Positions 38,496 through 47,174 of a DNA stretch of 64,000 bases are shown one piece after another (the stretch's first letter is position 1; each line of letters starts with the position of its first letter). The notes under the pieces were generated by a model that saw nothing but the letters and a program-made list of their open reading frames with translations, was not told the DNA's origin and did no database searches. The stretch lies in NCBI GenBank assembly GCA_965208945.1, contig OZ242366.1, positions 4,464,001 to 4,528,000 of the forward strand, written 5' to 3'. Source of the DNA: JAPPLB01 sp965208945. Its GTDB lineage: Bacteria; Acidobacteriota; Terriglobia; Bryobacterales; UBA6623. A program made the position numbers and the translations under genes.

Positions 38496-39638
38496 ATGAA
38501 GATCGTTGAAATCCTTGCTTTCGGGCTTCGCGGGCGCACTCCTGAAGGAGGCTGGTCGAACGAACTGAAGCCCGATGACTGCGTCCACACCCTGATCGCG
38601 GTGCGAACCGATGAGGGACCCATCGGGTGGGGCAGCGTGTTCACGACGGATGAGCTGGTCCGGGCTTCGCTCAGTGTGCTGAAACCGTTGTACGAAGGCG
38701 AGAACGCGCTCGAACCGGAGCGCGTCTGCGAGAAGCTCCACCAGAGCACTTTCTGGTTCGGTCGAGGCGGCTCGGTCACGCATACGATCAGCGGCATCGA
38801 CATCGCGCTGTGGGACATTCTCGGCAAGGCCACCGGCCAGCCGGTGGGGCGCTTTCTTGGGGGGCGTTACCGCGAGAGGGTGCGGCCGTACGCTTCGCTG
38901 CTGATGCAAGAGCCGGACCGCATGGGCGACGAGCTTCTGCCGGCCAAGGCGCAGGGCTTTCGCGCGTTCAAGATCGGATGGGGACCGTTCGGACGCCGCA
39001 ACCGGGAGACCGACGAGGCGATCGTGCGCGCGGCCCGCGAGGCCGTCGGTCCGGAGTCGATGCTGATGGTGGATGCGGGGGGCAGCGATCCCTTCTGGCC
39101 CGGCAACTACAAGTGGGCTCTCAACACGGCGGACATGCTTCAGGATTACGGGGTGGCGTGGTTCGAAGAGGCGCTGCATCCGGATGCGCTCGACGACTTC
39201 GTTGCCTTGCGCCGGGCATCGAAAGTGCCGATCAGCGGCGGCGAAGTGCTCACACGCCGCCAATCGTTCGAGCCCTGGCTGCGCGCCGGGGCGTTCGACA
39301 TCGTGCAGCCCGACGTGACGAAAGTCGGCGGGATCAGCGAAGAGCGCCGGATCGCACAGACGGCGAGGGATCACGGCATCCGTTTCATCCCGCATGGCTG
39401 GAACACCGCCCTGGGCTTGGCGGCCGACCTGCACCTCGCTTCGGCGTTCGCCGATACCGACCTGGTGGAATATCTTGTCGGCTCGCCGTTCATCGACGAG
39501 ATCGCCGCCGGCGGGTGGAAGCTGGACGCCGACGGCATGCTGCCGATCCCGGACGGCCCCGGCCTGGGCGTCGAGATCGATCTCGACGCCGTGGCCGAAC
39601 TCTCAGGCGATTCCTCCTGCCGTGACCTTGCCCCTTGA
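38496..39638 (+). CDS. Mandelate racemase/muconate lactonizing enzyme family protein (enolase superfamily)
   Basis: 380 residues, cytoplasmic (no leader). N-terminal capping domain (1-125) with WGSVFTTDELV and HTISGIDIALWDILGKATGQPV; the barrel domain carries the acid/base Lys region FKIGWGP, metal ligands Asp in MLMVDAGG, Glu in WFEEAL and Glu in ISGGEVL, and the catalytic His in RFIPHGWNTALG. Typical sugar-acid dehydratases (galactonate or related) have this set. Followed 10 bases later by a bicupin gene, and preceded by the DapA-family gene, so dehydration of an aldonate followed by aldol cleavage is a plausible pair of steps. The substrate is not predictable from motifs alone. Confidence 0.9.
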   Translation: MKIVEILAFGLRGRTPEGGWSNELKPDDCVHTLIAVRTDEGPIGWGSVFTTDELVRASLSVLKPLYEGENALEPERVCEKLHQSTFWFGRGGSVTHTISGIDIALWDILGKATGQPVGRFLGGRYRERVRPYASLLMQEPDRMGDELLPAKAQGFRAFKIGWGPFGRRNRETDEAIVRAAREAVGPESMLMVDAGGSDPFWPGNYKWALNTADMLQDYGVAWFEEALHPDALDDFVALRRASKVPISGGEVLTRRQSFEPWLRAGAFDIVQPDVTKVGGISEERRIAQTARDHGIRFIPHGWNTALGLAADLHLASAFADTDLVEYLVGSPFIDEIAAGGWKLDADGMLPIPDGPGLGVEIDLDAVAELSGDSSCRDLAP

Positions 39639-39648
39639 GAGGCGAACC

Positions 39649-40512
39649 ATGCGAATCCTGTTTCCGCTTCTGCTGATCGCGCTTCCGCTCTTCGCCCGCG
39701 ATCCGCTGGCCCAGCGTATCGCGCATACCGATCCGGCGAAGTACAACCAGGGCAGGAACGTGCACAAGGGCGCCGGCGAGCTGCATTACATGGGGCTGCT
39801 CGATGCGAGTGCGCTGAACACGAAGTTCCTGTTCCTGCACCGCGGCCAGCTTCAGCCGGGAGGCGGGATCGGCAATCACTTCCATCACACGATCGAGGAG
39901 ATGTACGTCATCTTCAACGGTGAGGCGGAGTTTACGATCGACGGGCGCACCTCCACCCTGAAGGGGCCGGCCGCCGCGCCTTGCAAGATGGGCCAGGCAC
40001 ACGCCATCTACAACGCCAGCGACAAGCCCGTCGAGTGGATGAACATCGCCGTGAGCAGCGTCAAGGGCAAATACGACAACTTCGACACCAACGACGACCG
40101 CGTCGGTGTCCCGAAGGACCCCAAACCGGTCTTCGTCAACACTCGTTTTGACCGCGCCCTGCTCAGGCCGGTCGAGAATTACTACGGCGGCAAGGGGACG
40201 GTCCGCTACCGGAGGGCGATACAGCCCGAGGTTTTCAGAACGGACTGGTCATACATCGACCACTTGTTGATCCCGCCGGGCTCATCGACCGGGAAGCGGG
40301 TCCATCAGGGGGTCGAGGAGGTGTACTACGTGATGGCCGGCTCGGGGTCGGTCCGCGTGAACCAGGAGACCGCGGCGATCCGCAAGGGCGACGCCATCCC
40401 GATGCTGCTTCGTGACGAGCAGTCGTTCGCAAACCAGGGTTCGGAAGACCTGGAGTTGCTGATTATCGGCGTCGCCCGCGTCAAGGGCGCGCTCGACCCG
40501 CCGGGGTTTTAG
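39649..40512 (+). CDS. Exported bicupin protein
   Basis: 287 residues with a cleavable signal (MRILFPLLLIALPLFA). Two cupin barrels: the first with GGGIGNHFHHTIEEMYVIFNGEAEFTIDGR (metal ligands H, H, E) and a later GQAHAIYN; the second with STGKRVHQGVEEVYYVMAGSGSVRVN, where one His of the usual pair is absent. Possibly a periplasmic sugar-acid isomerase, oxidoreductase or binding protein. In operon with the enolase-superfamily gene. I chose ATG 39649, preceded by GAGAGGCGAACC. Confidence 0.85.
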   Translation: MRILFPLLLIALPLFARDPLAQRIAHTDPAKYNQGRNVHKGAGELHYMGLLDASALNTKFLFLHRGQLQPGGGIGNHFHHTIEEMYVIFNGEAEFTIDGRTSTLKGPAAAPCKMGQAHAIYNASDKPVEWMNIAVSSVKGKYDNFDTNDDRVGVPKDPKPVFVNTRFDRALLRPVENYYGGKGTVRYRRAIQPEVFRTDWSYIDHLLIPPGSSTGKRVHQGVEEVYYVMAGSGSVRVNQETAAIRKGDAIPMLLRDEQSFANQGSEDLELLIIGVARVKGALDPPGF

Positions 40513-40514
40513 TC

Positions 40515-40682
40515 TTAAAAGCAGTGGCCAGTGGATAGTGGTTAGTTTTTAGTGAAAAACATAAAAGCCGTGATTCGTGTCTCGTGATTCGTGTTTCGTG
40601 AAAACCTTAAAAGCAGTGGTTAGTGACTAGTGGATAGTGGATAGTTAAAGCCGTGACTCGTGTTTTGTGTCTTGTGACAGTT
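40515..40682 (+). repeat. Alternating AGTG and CGTG heptamer arrays B12
   Basis: Order: AGTGGCC, AGTGGAT, AGTGGTT, AGTTTTT, AGTGAAAAAC; GATTCGT, GTCTCGT, GATTCGT, GTTTCGT, GAAAACC; AGTGGTT, AGTGACT, AGTGGAT, AGTGGAT; GACTCGT, GTTTTGT, GTCTTGT. The densest mixed array in the window. The rest of the 303-bp gap, to 40815, shows a TTGACAGCG...CGTCAACG-like imperfect palindrome but no gene. Confidence 0.8.
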
Positions 40683-40815
40683 GTGTGCGTCAAGTGCTGC
40701 AAAAAGGGTTGAGATCCAAATGTGTCCTCGGTTGGCTTAAAGGTTGATGACGTTGACAGCGCTCCGGTCGCCCTGCGGGCTCCCTCCACTCTGTCAACGT
40801 CATAGTGAATCGAGC

Positions 40816-42252
40816 CTAGCTTGTCAGGGGGTAGCGTTTCAATCCCGATGAAGCCGCGCCTAGCAACAGCACAGTGCTCAGCGCGATGATGAGGGTGGCG
40901 CCCCCGACTCGCTCGGCGATCGCGCCAGGCCTTTCAGGCCGATAGGAAAAACGGGGGAGATCCCCCAACGCTTCAGCGGTGAAGGCGGTCTTACGGAAGA
41001 CCTGCGGAAGGAAATGGTCCTTCCACTCGTCGGCAAAGCGCGCGACTTCGCTGCGAAAATGGTCGAACCGAGAGTAGCCTGTTCCGGAAAGGTCGTTCAA
41101 CGCCTGCTGCGCGAGCACGGCCGGGGACAAGAAGCGAAACTTCTCGACGACGGATTGCTGCCCGCGAATCTGCGCTTCGAACCGCTCGGTCAGCGGGGAG
41201 ACCTGTTTTGAGACCTCATCCTCGACGACGAATTTGCGGGAGTAGTAGTCTCTGGGGTCGACTTCGCCTTCAGGGGCCATTTCCGGGTGGTCGGCATAGT
41301 AAGCGTCGAGCAGTTGGCTGCCTCGCTCGGAGGCTTCCTGGGCAGCCACGCGGACGGCCTGAATCATCTCCACGCGTGACGGAACCGGGTAGAGCGTTGC
41401 GGCGACCAGCGCCGTCACCGACGGCACAATCAGCGCGAGCGCGAGCCAAGCACCGGCGAGGATCACGGCGTTGGTGGCTGAGGCTCGGCCGAAAGCGTTG
41501 ACCAACAGCGCCAAGGAGAACCAAAACAGGCCGTACACAGCGGTGACCCCGAAGTACGCGGCAAGGGAGGAACGCGCGCCGGGGGCGCTCAGATCGACGC
41601 CAGCAGCGACGGCCGCCGCCAGCGTCAGCACTGCCGTCACGCCCAGCACGACGCCGCCGCGAGCAAGGATTTTGGCCGCGGCAAACCGCGTAAGCGAAAT
41701 CGGCTGCGAGAGCGTCAATGCCAGTATGCCGCTCTCCTTCTCGCCAGAGAGCAGGTTGTAGCCCAGCGCAAGGATCAACAGCGGATAGAGGAAGACGATG
41801 ACGAACGCAACGTCGAAACTGCCAGCGAGAAGGTTCGTCGGGTTATCGAGTTCGTCTCCTGCGAACAGCGCCTCGCGGCTCGCCAGGGTGACCTTGTAGT
41901 GGGCGGGCAGGAGGTCGCTCTGGCCGACCGACAGCGGCGCAAGCGCCGCAGGGGGCAGCAATGCGTATCCGGCGGCGAAGCTCTGCCCGACTTGCGCGGG
42001 GTTGCGGGGATCGAAGAAGCGACTTCGGGGCGAGCCGCCGCCGGCGATCCTGAGAAGTTCGGCACGCGTGTCTTCGCGCCGCTCGCTCTCGTCGGAGACC
42101 AGCTTGCCATGCCGCTCTTGCTGCAGGGCGGACCAGCGGGCGCCGTTCGAGGCGGCGAAGAGCATCACCGCAGCGAGCACGACCGTCACGGCCCAAAGAG
42201 TGCGGTCCGCAGCCAGACCGCGCCACTCATTGCGCACGACTCGGAAGAGCAT
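40816..42252 (-). CDS. ABC-2 type permease (DUF3526-like), second subunit
   Basis: 478 residues. An N-terminal helix (TLWAVTVVLAAVMLFAASNG) is followed by a long extracytoplasmic loop (about 50-155), then five helices including VAFVIVFLYPLLILALGYNLLSGEKESGILALTLSQPISL, the ABC-2 coupling region, and a large periplasmic insert near 310-420 before the last helix. Same architecture as the adjacent 42255-43670, suggesting an internal duplication and a heterodimer. Starts two bases after its neighbour, at ATG 42252. The longer frame upstream overlaps that gene. Confidence 0.88.
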   Translation of the reverse strand: MLFRVVRNEWRGLAADRTLWAVTVVLAAVMLFAASNGARWSALQQERHGKLVSDESERREDTRAELLRIAGGGSPRSRFFDPRNPAQVGQSFAAGYALLPPAALAPLSVGQSDLLPAHYKVTLASREALFAGDELDNPTNLLAGSFDVAFVIVFLYPLLILALGYNLLSGEKESGILALTLSQPISLTRFAAAKILARGGVVLGVTAVLTLAAAVAAGVDLSAPGARSSLAAYFGVTAVYGLFWFSLALLVNAFGRASATNAVILAGAWLALALIVPSVTALVAATLYPVPSRVEMIQAVRVAAQEASERGSQLLDAYYADHPEMAPEGEVDPRDYYSRKFVVEDEVSKQVSPLTERFEAQIRGQQSVVEKFRFLSPAVLAQQALNDLSGTGYSRFDHFRSEVARFADEWKDHFLPQVFRKTAFTAEALGDLPRFSYRPERPGAIAERVGGATLIIALSTVLLLGAASSGLKRYPLTS

Positions 42253-42254
42253 TC

Positions 42255-43670
42255 CTAATAAGCCTCCAAACGCGCTGCTGCTCCCCATGCCAGGAAGGCG
42301 GAGATGAGGAGCCACAGCAGCAGGGCGACGAGGGCCGCGAATTGCCGCGACATCGCCCAGAGCGGGTTCGGCGCTTCATGGACGAAGACCGGCGCCTCGC
42401 TCCAAAGCCGCTGGTCCCCTCGGTAGGAGAACCCCGCTGCTCCGGCGTGGTCGCGCATGTCGTCATTCAAGAAGGCGATGAGCTTCCGGCGATACTGCTC
42501 GGCCTGCTCGGCGAACCACCGGAAGTGTGCGAAATCCGAGCCGGCGAGCGACATCGACAGGGAGCGCACCGCCAACAATGGGGCCACGAAGCCGAGCTTC
42601 TGTCGAAATCCGTCCTGTGCCTCGTACTGGTCCCAAAGCCGAGCGTAATGGCTGTCGAAGAATTGGTTGCCGTACTCTTCGCTGACAGTAAAGCGCCAAC
42701 CGGCGTAGTTGATGGGCAGCGCTTCGACGTCTTCCACGCCGTGCTCGGCCAACAACTCTTGCTTGCGCGCCTCGAGGAAGTCTTCGTAGTCGACGCCGTC
42801 GATTCCAACTTCCTTCTCATCAGCCAGGGCAGCGGCAAACTCCTGGGCGGACGGCGTCGGATGCAAGGCCTTGGCCAAGTCCGTCGCCGCACGCGGGGCT
42901 CCCAGGCAAACGAAGACCCAGAACCCGAGCAAAGCGACCAGAGCAAATCGGGCTGAGGGCGCCTTGGCCGAGACCGCCAGAGTCACGCCGACGAAGGCGC
43001 CGAGGTAGAGCAGGTAGACGCCGGCGAGGAGGATCATCCGCATGAGCCCGCCGGACGCCGAATCGGCCATGGCCGCCGTCAGAATCGCCGAGCCGAGCAG
43101 GACGGCCGGAACCAAGAGCAAAGCCAAGGCGCCGGCAATGCCCAAGGCCTTGCCGACAGCAAGGTCTCTCCGGCGCACGCCCAGGCTGAGAACTTGCCGC
43201 AACGTACCGGATTCGCGTTCGCCCGCAAATGCGGAGAAGGCAAGCAGGATGATCAAGAGCGGCAGCAACAACTGCAGAACAGCCGCCGCGGTCAACTCGC
43301 CGAAGCGCTGTAGAGTGTTGCCGTCGCGCGCGGGACGGTAGAGGAACTGATTCTGCTTGTGCGCTTCCAACCAGACAGTGACACCGGTATAAGCTTCGGT
43401 ACCAGGATCGAAGAAAGCCAGCCGTCCGGTCGGCTTGAAGGCGTAGACACCGTAGTGGGCGGCCGAGTGGGGGCTCTTTTCTCCTTGGGATTCCCAGATC
43501 TCGCGCTCCTGGGCCATTGCGATCTCATGCGCGTTGGTCACATCCGCATGTCTGCGCCAACCGAGTCCGAGAACAGTGAGCAGCAACAATAGAATGATTC
43601 CGCCTGCGACCCGGAAACGGCCGTCACGCGTCATCTCCAGAAGCTCCTTGCGAGCGATTCGCATCACCAT
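42255..43670 (-). CDS. ABC-2 type permease (DUF3526), first subunit
   Basis: 471 residues. MVMRIARKELLEMTRDGRFRVAGGIILLLLL is the classic ABC-2 permease start, followed by a periplasmic loop (about 45-135), helices around 138-265 with FAGERESGTLRQVLSLGVRRRDL, a second large loop (265-430) and a final helix. The cargo is unknown; related systems sit beside genes for gliding, copper (NosY-like) or hydrolase export. In operon with the ATPase (12-base gap) and the second permease. Confidence 0.88.
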   Translation of the reverse strand: MVMRIARKELLEMTRDGRFRVAGGIILLLLLTVLGLGWRRHADVTNAHEIAMAQEREIWESQGEKSPHSAAHYGVYAFKPTGRLAFFDPGTEAYTGVTVWLEAHKQNQFLYRPARDGNTLQRFGELTAAAVLQLLLPLLIILLAFSAFAGERESGTLRQVLSLGVRRRDLAVGKALGIAGALALLLVPAVLLGSAILTAAMADSASGGLMRMILLAGVYLLYLGAFVGVTLAVSAKAPSARFALVALLGFWVFVCLGAPRAATDLAKALHPTPSAQEFAAALADEKEVGIDGVDYEDFLEARKQELLAEHGVEDVEALPINYAGWRFTVSEEYGNQFFDSHYARLWDQYEAQDGFRQKLGFVAPLLAVRSLSMSLAGSDFAHFRWFAEQAEQYRRKLIAFLNDDMRDHAGAAGFSYRGDQRLWSEAPVFVHEAPNPLWAMSRQFAALVALLLWLLISAFLAWGAAARLEAY

Positions 43671-43682
43671 AAGTCCGCCTCC

Positions 43683-44387
43683 TCAGCCGCGCATGTGATC
43701 GAGATAGAGCCGTTCGAGATCGGCGTGGCCGATCTCCTCGGTGGTCAGGCGTGCAACGAGGCGTCCGTGGTTCATGATCCCGACGTGGGTTCCGGTCTCC
43801 TTGGCTCGGAACAGGTCGTGCGTCGCCATGAGCACAGCCACACCTTCGCCGCTCAAGCGCTTCAGCAACTCCGAGAACTCGGTCGACGCCTTCGGGTCGA
43901 GGCCCGAAGTGGGCTCGTCGAGCAGCAGGGCTTTGGCCTGCTTGGCCACGGCTATCGCGATGCCGACCTTCTGTCGCATGCCCTTGCTGTAGGAGGAGAT
44001 TCGCCAGTCAATCGCCTCCGCGGAAAGTCCAACCTCGGTCAAGAACCCGCGGAGCTGGTCTTGCGAATACTCCTCGCGCCCTGCCAAGGCAGTGAAGAAT
44101 TCCAGGTTCTCGAGGCCGGTGAGGTTGCGGTAGAGCATCACCTGCTCCGGGATGTACGCAAGATGCTTCTTGGTCTCAAGCGGATGCTCGGCTACCTGCA
44201 GTCCGTGAATGCGCGCTTCGCCGGAACTGGCCTCGATGAAATTGAGGAAGAGATTGATCGTCGTCGTCTTGCCTGCCCCGTTCGCCCCGAGCAAGCAGAA
44301 GACTTGACCGGGCTCGATCGACAGATCGAGAGAGTCGAGCGCCTTGAACGAGCCGTAGAACTTGGTGAGTCCTTTAGCTTCCAGCAT
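43683..44387 (-). CDS. ABC transporter ATP-binding protein
   Basis: 234 residues. Walker A LLGANGAGKTTTINLFL, Q-loop region AYIPEQVMLY, signature SSYSKGMRQKVGIA, Walker B ALLLDEPTSGLD and H-loop LMATHD are all intact. It energises the ABC-2 permeases downstream. I chose ATG 44387 (MLEAKGLTKFYG); the open frame to 44522 begins inside repeat A9 (MLRLSGGEKCRL) and is not real. Repeat A9 occupies the promoter region 100 bases upstream. Confidence 0.93.
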   Translation of the reverse strand: MLEAKGLTKFYGSFKALDSLDLSIEPGQVFCLLGANGAGKTTTINLFLNFIEASSGEARIHGLQVAEHPLETKKHLAYIPEQVMLYRNLTGLENLEFFTALAGREEYSQDQLRGFLTEVGLSAEAIDWRISSYSKGMRQKVGIAIAVAKQAKALLLDEPTSGLDPKASTEFSELLKRLSGEGVAVLMATHDLFRAKETGTHVGIMNHGRLVARLTTEEIGHADLERLYLDHMRG

Positions 44388-44486
44388 GAACCTTCGATCC
44401 CCCTCCAGATTCTCAAGTCTAGGAGTGAACCGGCGCCCCAACCAGGAGTATCCCGTGGGCGGGCGCAATTGGACAATGAACGGACC

Positions 44487-44678
44487 TAACCTGCATTTCT
44501 CACCACCCGACAGTCGAAGCACGCGATAAAAAGGCCGTGATTCGTGTTTCGTGACTCGTGATTCGTGAAAAACCTAAAAGCCATGTTGCGCGCGCCTTTT
44601 CCCTCCTCCCGGCTCGCGCCTCGTCCTGGTGGCCCTCTCACGCACTTCGCCTCGCCGCGTGGTGAGAAATGCAGGCTA
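44487..44678 (+). repeat. Family A copy A9, chimeric with heptamer array B13
   Basis: Both termini are present, but the central hairpin and IS110 target are replaced by GATTCGT, GTTTCGT, GACTCGT, GATTCGT, GAAAAAC (44530-44576). Same chimera as A2, implying one progenitor that spread. Confidence 0.85.
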
Positions 44679-44696
44679 ATCGCCGTGCTTTAGAAA

Positions 44697-44720
44697 AGCC
44701 GTGATTCGTGATTCGTGACC
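44697..44720 (+). repeat. Heptamer array B14
   Basis: GATTCGT, GATTCGT, GACCGGC; 20 bases after A9. Confidence 0.7.
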
Positions 44721-44763
44721 GGCAGGCAGTTCGCCTACCCAGGGTGTGAGAGGCGCAGGCGTA

Positions 44764-45798
44764 TCAGACGGAGGGGGCTGCTACTACCTTGCCGAACTGG
44801 CGCTTGTTTTCGAGGTGCTCGTGGGCGGCGCGCAGTTCGGAGAGCGGGAAGACCTTGTCGACGACGGGCTTGAGCAAACCCCGATCGAAAAACCGAAGGA
44901 CTTCGTACAACTCACCCATGGTCCCCATGAACGAGCCGTGCAGCGACAACTGGCGGAAAAAGAGATGGTGCACGCTCAGGCCGACCTCGCCGCCGGTGGT
45001 GGCTCCGCATGTCACCAGGCGTCCGTTATGCGCCAGGCTGGCGGCGGAATGCTTCCAGGTAGCCTGGCCGACATGCTCGAAGACGATATCGACGCCGCGT
45101 TTCCGGGTGATCGCTCTCACCTCGGCGCGGATGTCCTGCCGATAGTGGTCGATGACGTGGTCGGCGCCCAGTTCTTGCGCCTTCGCCATTTTTTCTTCGC
45201 CGCCGGCCGTCGCGATCACACGGCAGTGGAACAGTTTGGCGATCTGCACGGCGGCGATTCCGACACCGGAGCTTGCGCCGACGACCAGCACGTCTTCGAG
45301 CATCCTGATCTTCGCGATGCCGACCAGCATGTGCCAGGCGGTGAGGAAGACGAGCGGGACCGACGCCGCTTCCGCGTAGTCCAGTCCGCCGGGAATGGGA
45401 AGCGCGTTCACTTCGGGCACGGCGATGTATTCCGAGTTCAGCCCGGTGTACTGATAGCCGAAGAGCCCGTAGTCGCGGCTGAGGTTGTCGAGTCCGGCGG
45501 CCGCCATCGCTCCCCGGCGCGAGCTTTTGCCCGGCGCGATGAGCACGCGGTCCCCAACCTTGGCGGAATCGCAGGCGGCTCCGACTTCGACGATTTCTCC
45601 GGCGGCGTCGCTGCCGAGGATGTGGGGCATGTCGAGCTTCAGTCCGGGCAGGCCGCCGCGAACGAACAGGTCGAGGTGATTCAGACCGCAGGCTCCGACC
45701 TTGATGAGCACCTCATCGGCGCGCAAGGCGGGCTCGGGGGCGTCCTCGTAGCGGAGAACTTCCGGACCACCATGCTCATGGATGCGAACGGCCTTCAT
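44764..45798 (-). CDS. MDR-superfamily zinc-type alcohol dehydrogenase/quinone oxidoreductase-like protein
   Basis: 344 residues. GroES-like domain (1-125): MKAVRIHEHGGPEVLRYEDAPEP, ACGLNHLDLFVRGGLPG, HILGSDAAGEIVEVG. The Rossmann domain carries VVGASSGVGIAAVQIAKLF for NAD(P)H. The four structural-zinc cysteines of classical ADHs are absent, and only some catalytic zinc ligands are visible, so a quinone or enone reductase is as likely as an alcohol dehydrogenase. I chose ATG 45798; the frame upstream is repeat A10. Monocistronic. Confidence 0.88.
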   Translation of the reverse strand: MKAVRIHEHGGPEVLRYEDAPEPALRADEVLIKVGACGLNHLDLFVRGGLPGLKLDMPHILGSDAAGEIVEVGAACDSAKVGDRVLIAPGKSSRRGAMAAAGLDNLSRDYGLFGYQYTGLNSEYIAVPEVNALPIPGGLDYAEAASVPLVFLTAWHMLVGIAKIRMLEDVLVVGASSGVGIAAVQIAKLFHCRVIATAGGEEKMAKAQELGADHVIDHYRQDIRAEVRAITRKRGVDIVFEHVGQATWKHSAASLAHNGRLVTCGATTGGEVGLSVHHLFFRQLSLHGSFMGTMGELYEVLRFFDRGLLKPVVDKVFPLSELRAAHEHLENKRQFGKVVAAPSV

Positions 45799-45834
45799 GG
45801 GACTCACCTCGGCTGTTGGGAGAAACGACGGGTC

Positions 45835-46017
45835 TAACCTGCCTATTTCACCACCCGACGGCCGAAGCACGCGATACGAGCACCAGGACTTCGTTGCGCT
45901 TGCTTGCCGTGCTCGACGTACTGTTCAAGTACGCCTGCGCGCGCCAAGCGGCTCGCGCCTCGTCCTGACGGCCCTCTCACGCACTTCACCTCGCCACGTG
46001 GTGAGACAGGCAGGCTA
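45835..46017 (+). repeat. Family A copy A10, intact, empty IS110 target
   Basis: TAACCTGCCTATTTCACC at the left, GGTGAGACAGGCAGGCTA at the right, and TACTGTTCAAGTACGCC at 45919-45935. Lies between the divergent MDR and XdhC genes. A TATAAT sequence at 46033-46038 just outside could be a -10 box for xdhC, without an obvious -35. Confidence 0.85.
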
Positions 46018-46059
46018 AAAACAGCCCCGTATTATAATGAGCGATCGAGTGACAACGTT

Positions 46060-46989
46060 ATGGGCCGTCCGACAGACGTCTACGAAGAGCTTGTGCACCT
46101 GCGGCGATCGGGCAAGAAAGCCGCCATGGCGACGATCGTCGAGGTAGCCGGCTCGATTCCCAGTTTTCAGAGCGCGAAGCTGCTGGTCCGCGAGGACGGC
46201 TCGATGGTCGGCACGATCGGCGGGGGATGCACCGAAGCCGAAGTGTGGAACGCCGCGCGCGAGGTGATGGAGACCGAGAAACCTCGCATGCTGAACTTCA
46301 ACCTCGGCCAGCAGGCCGCCTATGACCAGGGACTCATCTGCGGGGGGCAATTGAACGTATACGTGGAACCGATACTCCCCATTCCCACCTGTTACATCTG
46401 TGGCGCCGGCCACATCTCGAAGAGCCTGTCTAAAGTCGCCACGCTGGCCGGCTTCCGGACGGTGATCGTCGACGACCGCGAAACCTACGCCAACCGAGAG
46501 CGGTTCCCCGAAGCGGCGGAAGTGCATGCCGACGACTACGAGAGCATCTTCCCGAAACTGGAAGTGAACGAGGCGAGCTACATCATCATCGTTACGCGCG
46601 GTCACCGCGACGACATGCGCGTGCTGCGCTGGGCGGTGACGACGCCGGCCCGTTACATGGGAATGATCGGCAGCAAGCGCAAGACCCTCGAAGTGGCCAA
46701 GCATCTGATCAAGGAAGGGATTTCCGTCGAGCAGCTCTCCCGGCTGCACGCGCCGATGGGCTTCGACATCGGGGCGATCACGCCGGAGGAGATTGCCGTC
46801 GCGGTGGTGAGCGAAATGATCGAACGCCGCCGCAATCCCGGCCACGAGTGGAACCCCAACTCGAAGTCGATCTTCGCCGAAGGCATTCCGAAGGCGCTGC
46901 AAATCCACGCGCCCCAGGAATCCGCAACTCCTTCAGGCGATTCCGCTGAGCCGTTGCCGGCGAAACTCCCGTCACTGCGCAAAAGCTGA
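46060..46989 (+). CDS. xdhC: XdhC/CoxI family molybdoenzyme maturation protein
   Basis: 309 residues. N-terminal XdhC_CoxI domain with MATIVEVAGSIPSFQSAKLLVREDGSMVGTIGGGCTEAEVWNAA. The C-terminal XdhC Rossmann domain shows CYICGAGHISKSLSKVATLAGFRTVIVDDRE, VTRGHRDDMRVLRWA and the conserved RLHAPMGFDIGAITPEEIAVAVVSEMI. It binds and delivers (sulfurated) molybdenum cofactor to xanthine-dehydrogenase-type enzymes. The target enzyme is not in the window. Followed by mocA-like, a consistent pair. I chose ATG 46060; the earlier frame is repeat A10. Confidence 0.93.
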   Translation: MGRPTDVYEELVHLRRSGKKAAMATIVEVAGSIPSFQSAKLLVREDGSMVGTIGGGCTEAEVWNAAREVMETEKPRMLNFNLGQQAAYDQGLICGGQLNVYVEPILPIPTCYICGAGHISKSLSKVATLAGFRTVIVDDRETYANRERFPEAAEVHADDYESIFPKLEVNEASYIIIVTRGHRDDMRVLRWAVTTPARYMGMIGSKRKTLEVAKHLIKEGISVEQLSRLHAPMGFDIGAITPEEIAVAVVSEMIERRRNPGHEWNPNSKSIFAEGIPKALQIHAPQESATPSGDSAEPLPAKLPSLRKS

Positions 46990-47144
46990 CCTCGACAGCC
47001 CGTGGCAAAAGCCCCGCTACATTCAAGCGGCGATACATCCCGGCTGAACTGCGTTGCTCCTCGGTCGAATATGTTCAATATGCTTCATGGCCGCGCCTTG
47101 TCAGCCGGGCACAGCATTGTTCACGGAGCTACGCGGGCCACTTT

Positions 47145-47174
47145 CGGTGCTACACGGGGTTTCACCACGGGCTG
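47145..47174 (+). repeat. Repeat family F, copy 2 (30 bp)
   Basis: CGGTGCTACACGGGGTTTCA then CCACGGGCTG, ending exactly at the ATG of the next gene. Copy 1 ends exactly at a stop codon (8273). Confidence 0.6.

Noticed and set aside
247..40682. Regularly spaced short repeats that might suggest CRISPR arrays
   Set aside because: Units are 7 bp and contiguous with no unique spacers, and no cas genes are present.
44388..44522. N-terminal extension MLRLSGGEKCRL of the ABC ATPase and similar MLRPSGGEKCRL starts at 7280, 45870, 58070
   Set aside because: These codons are family A repeat sequence read in frame; the same peptide appears before unrelated genes.
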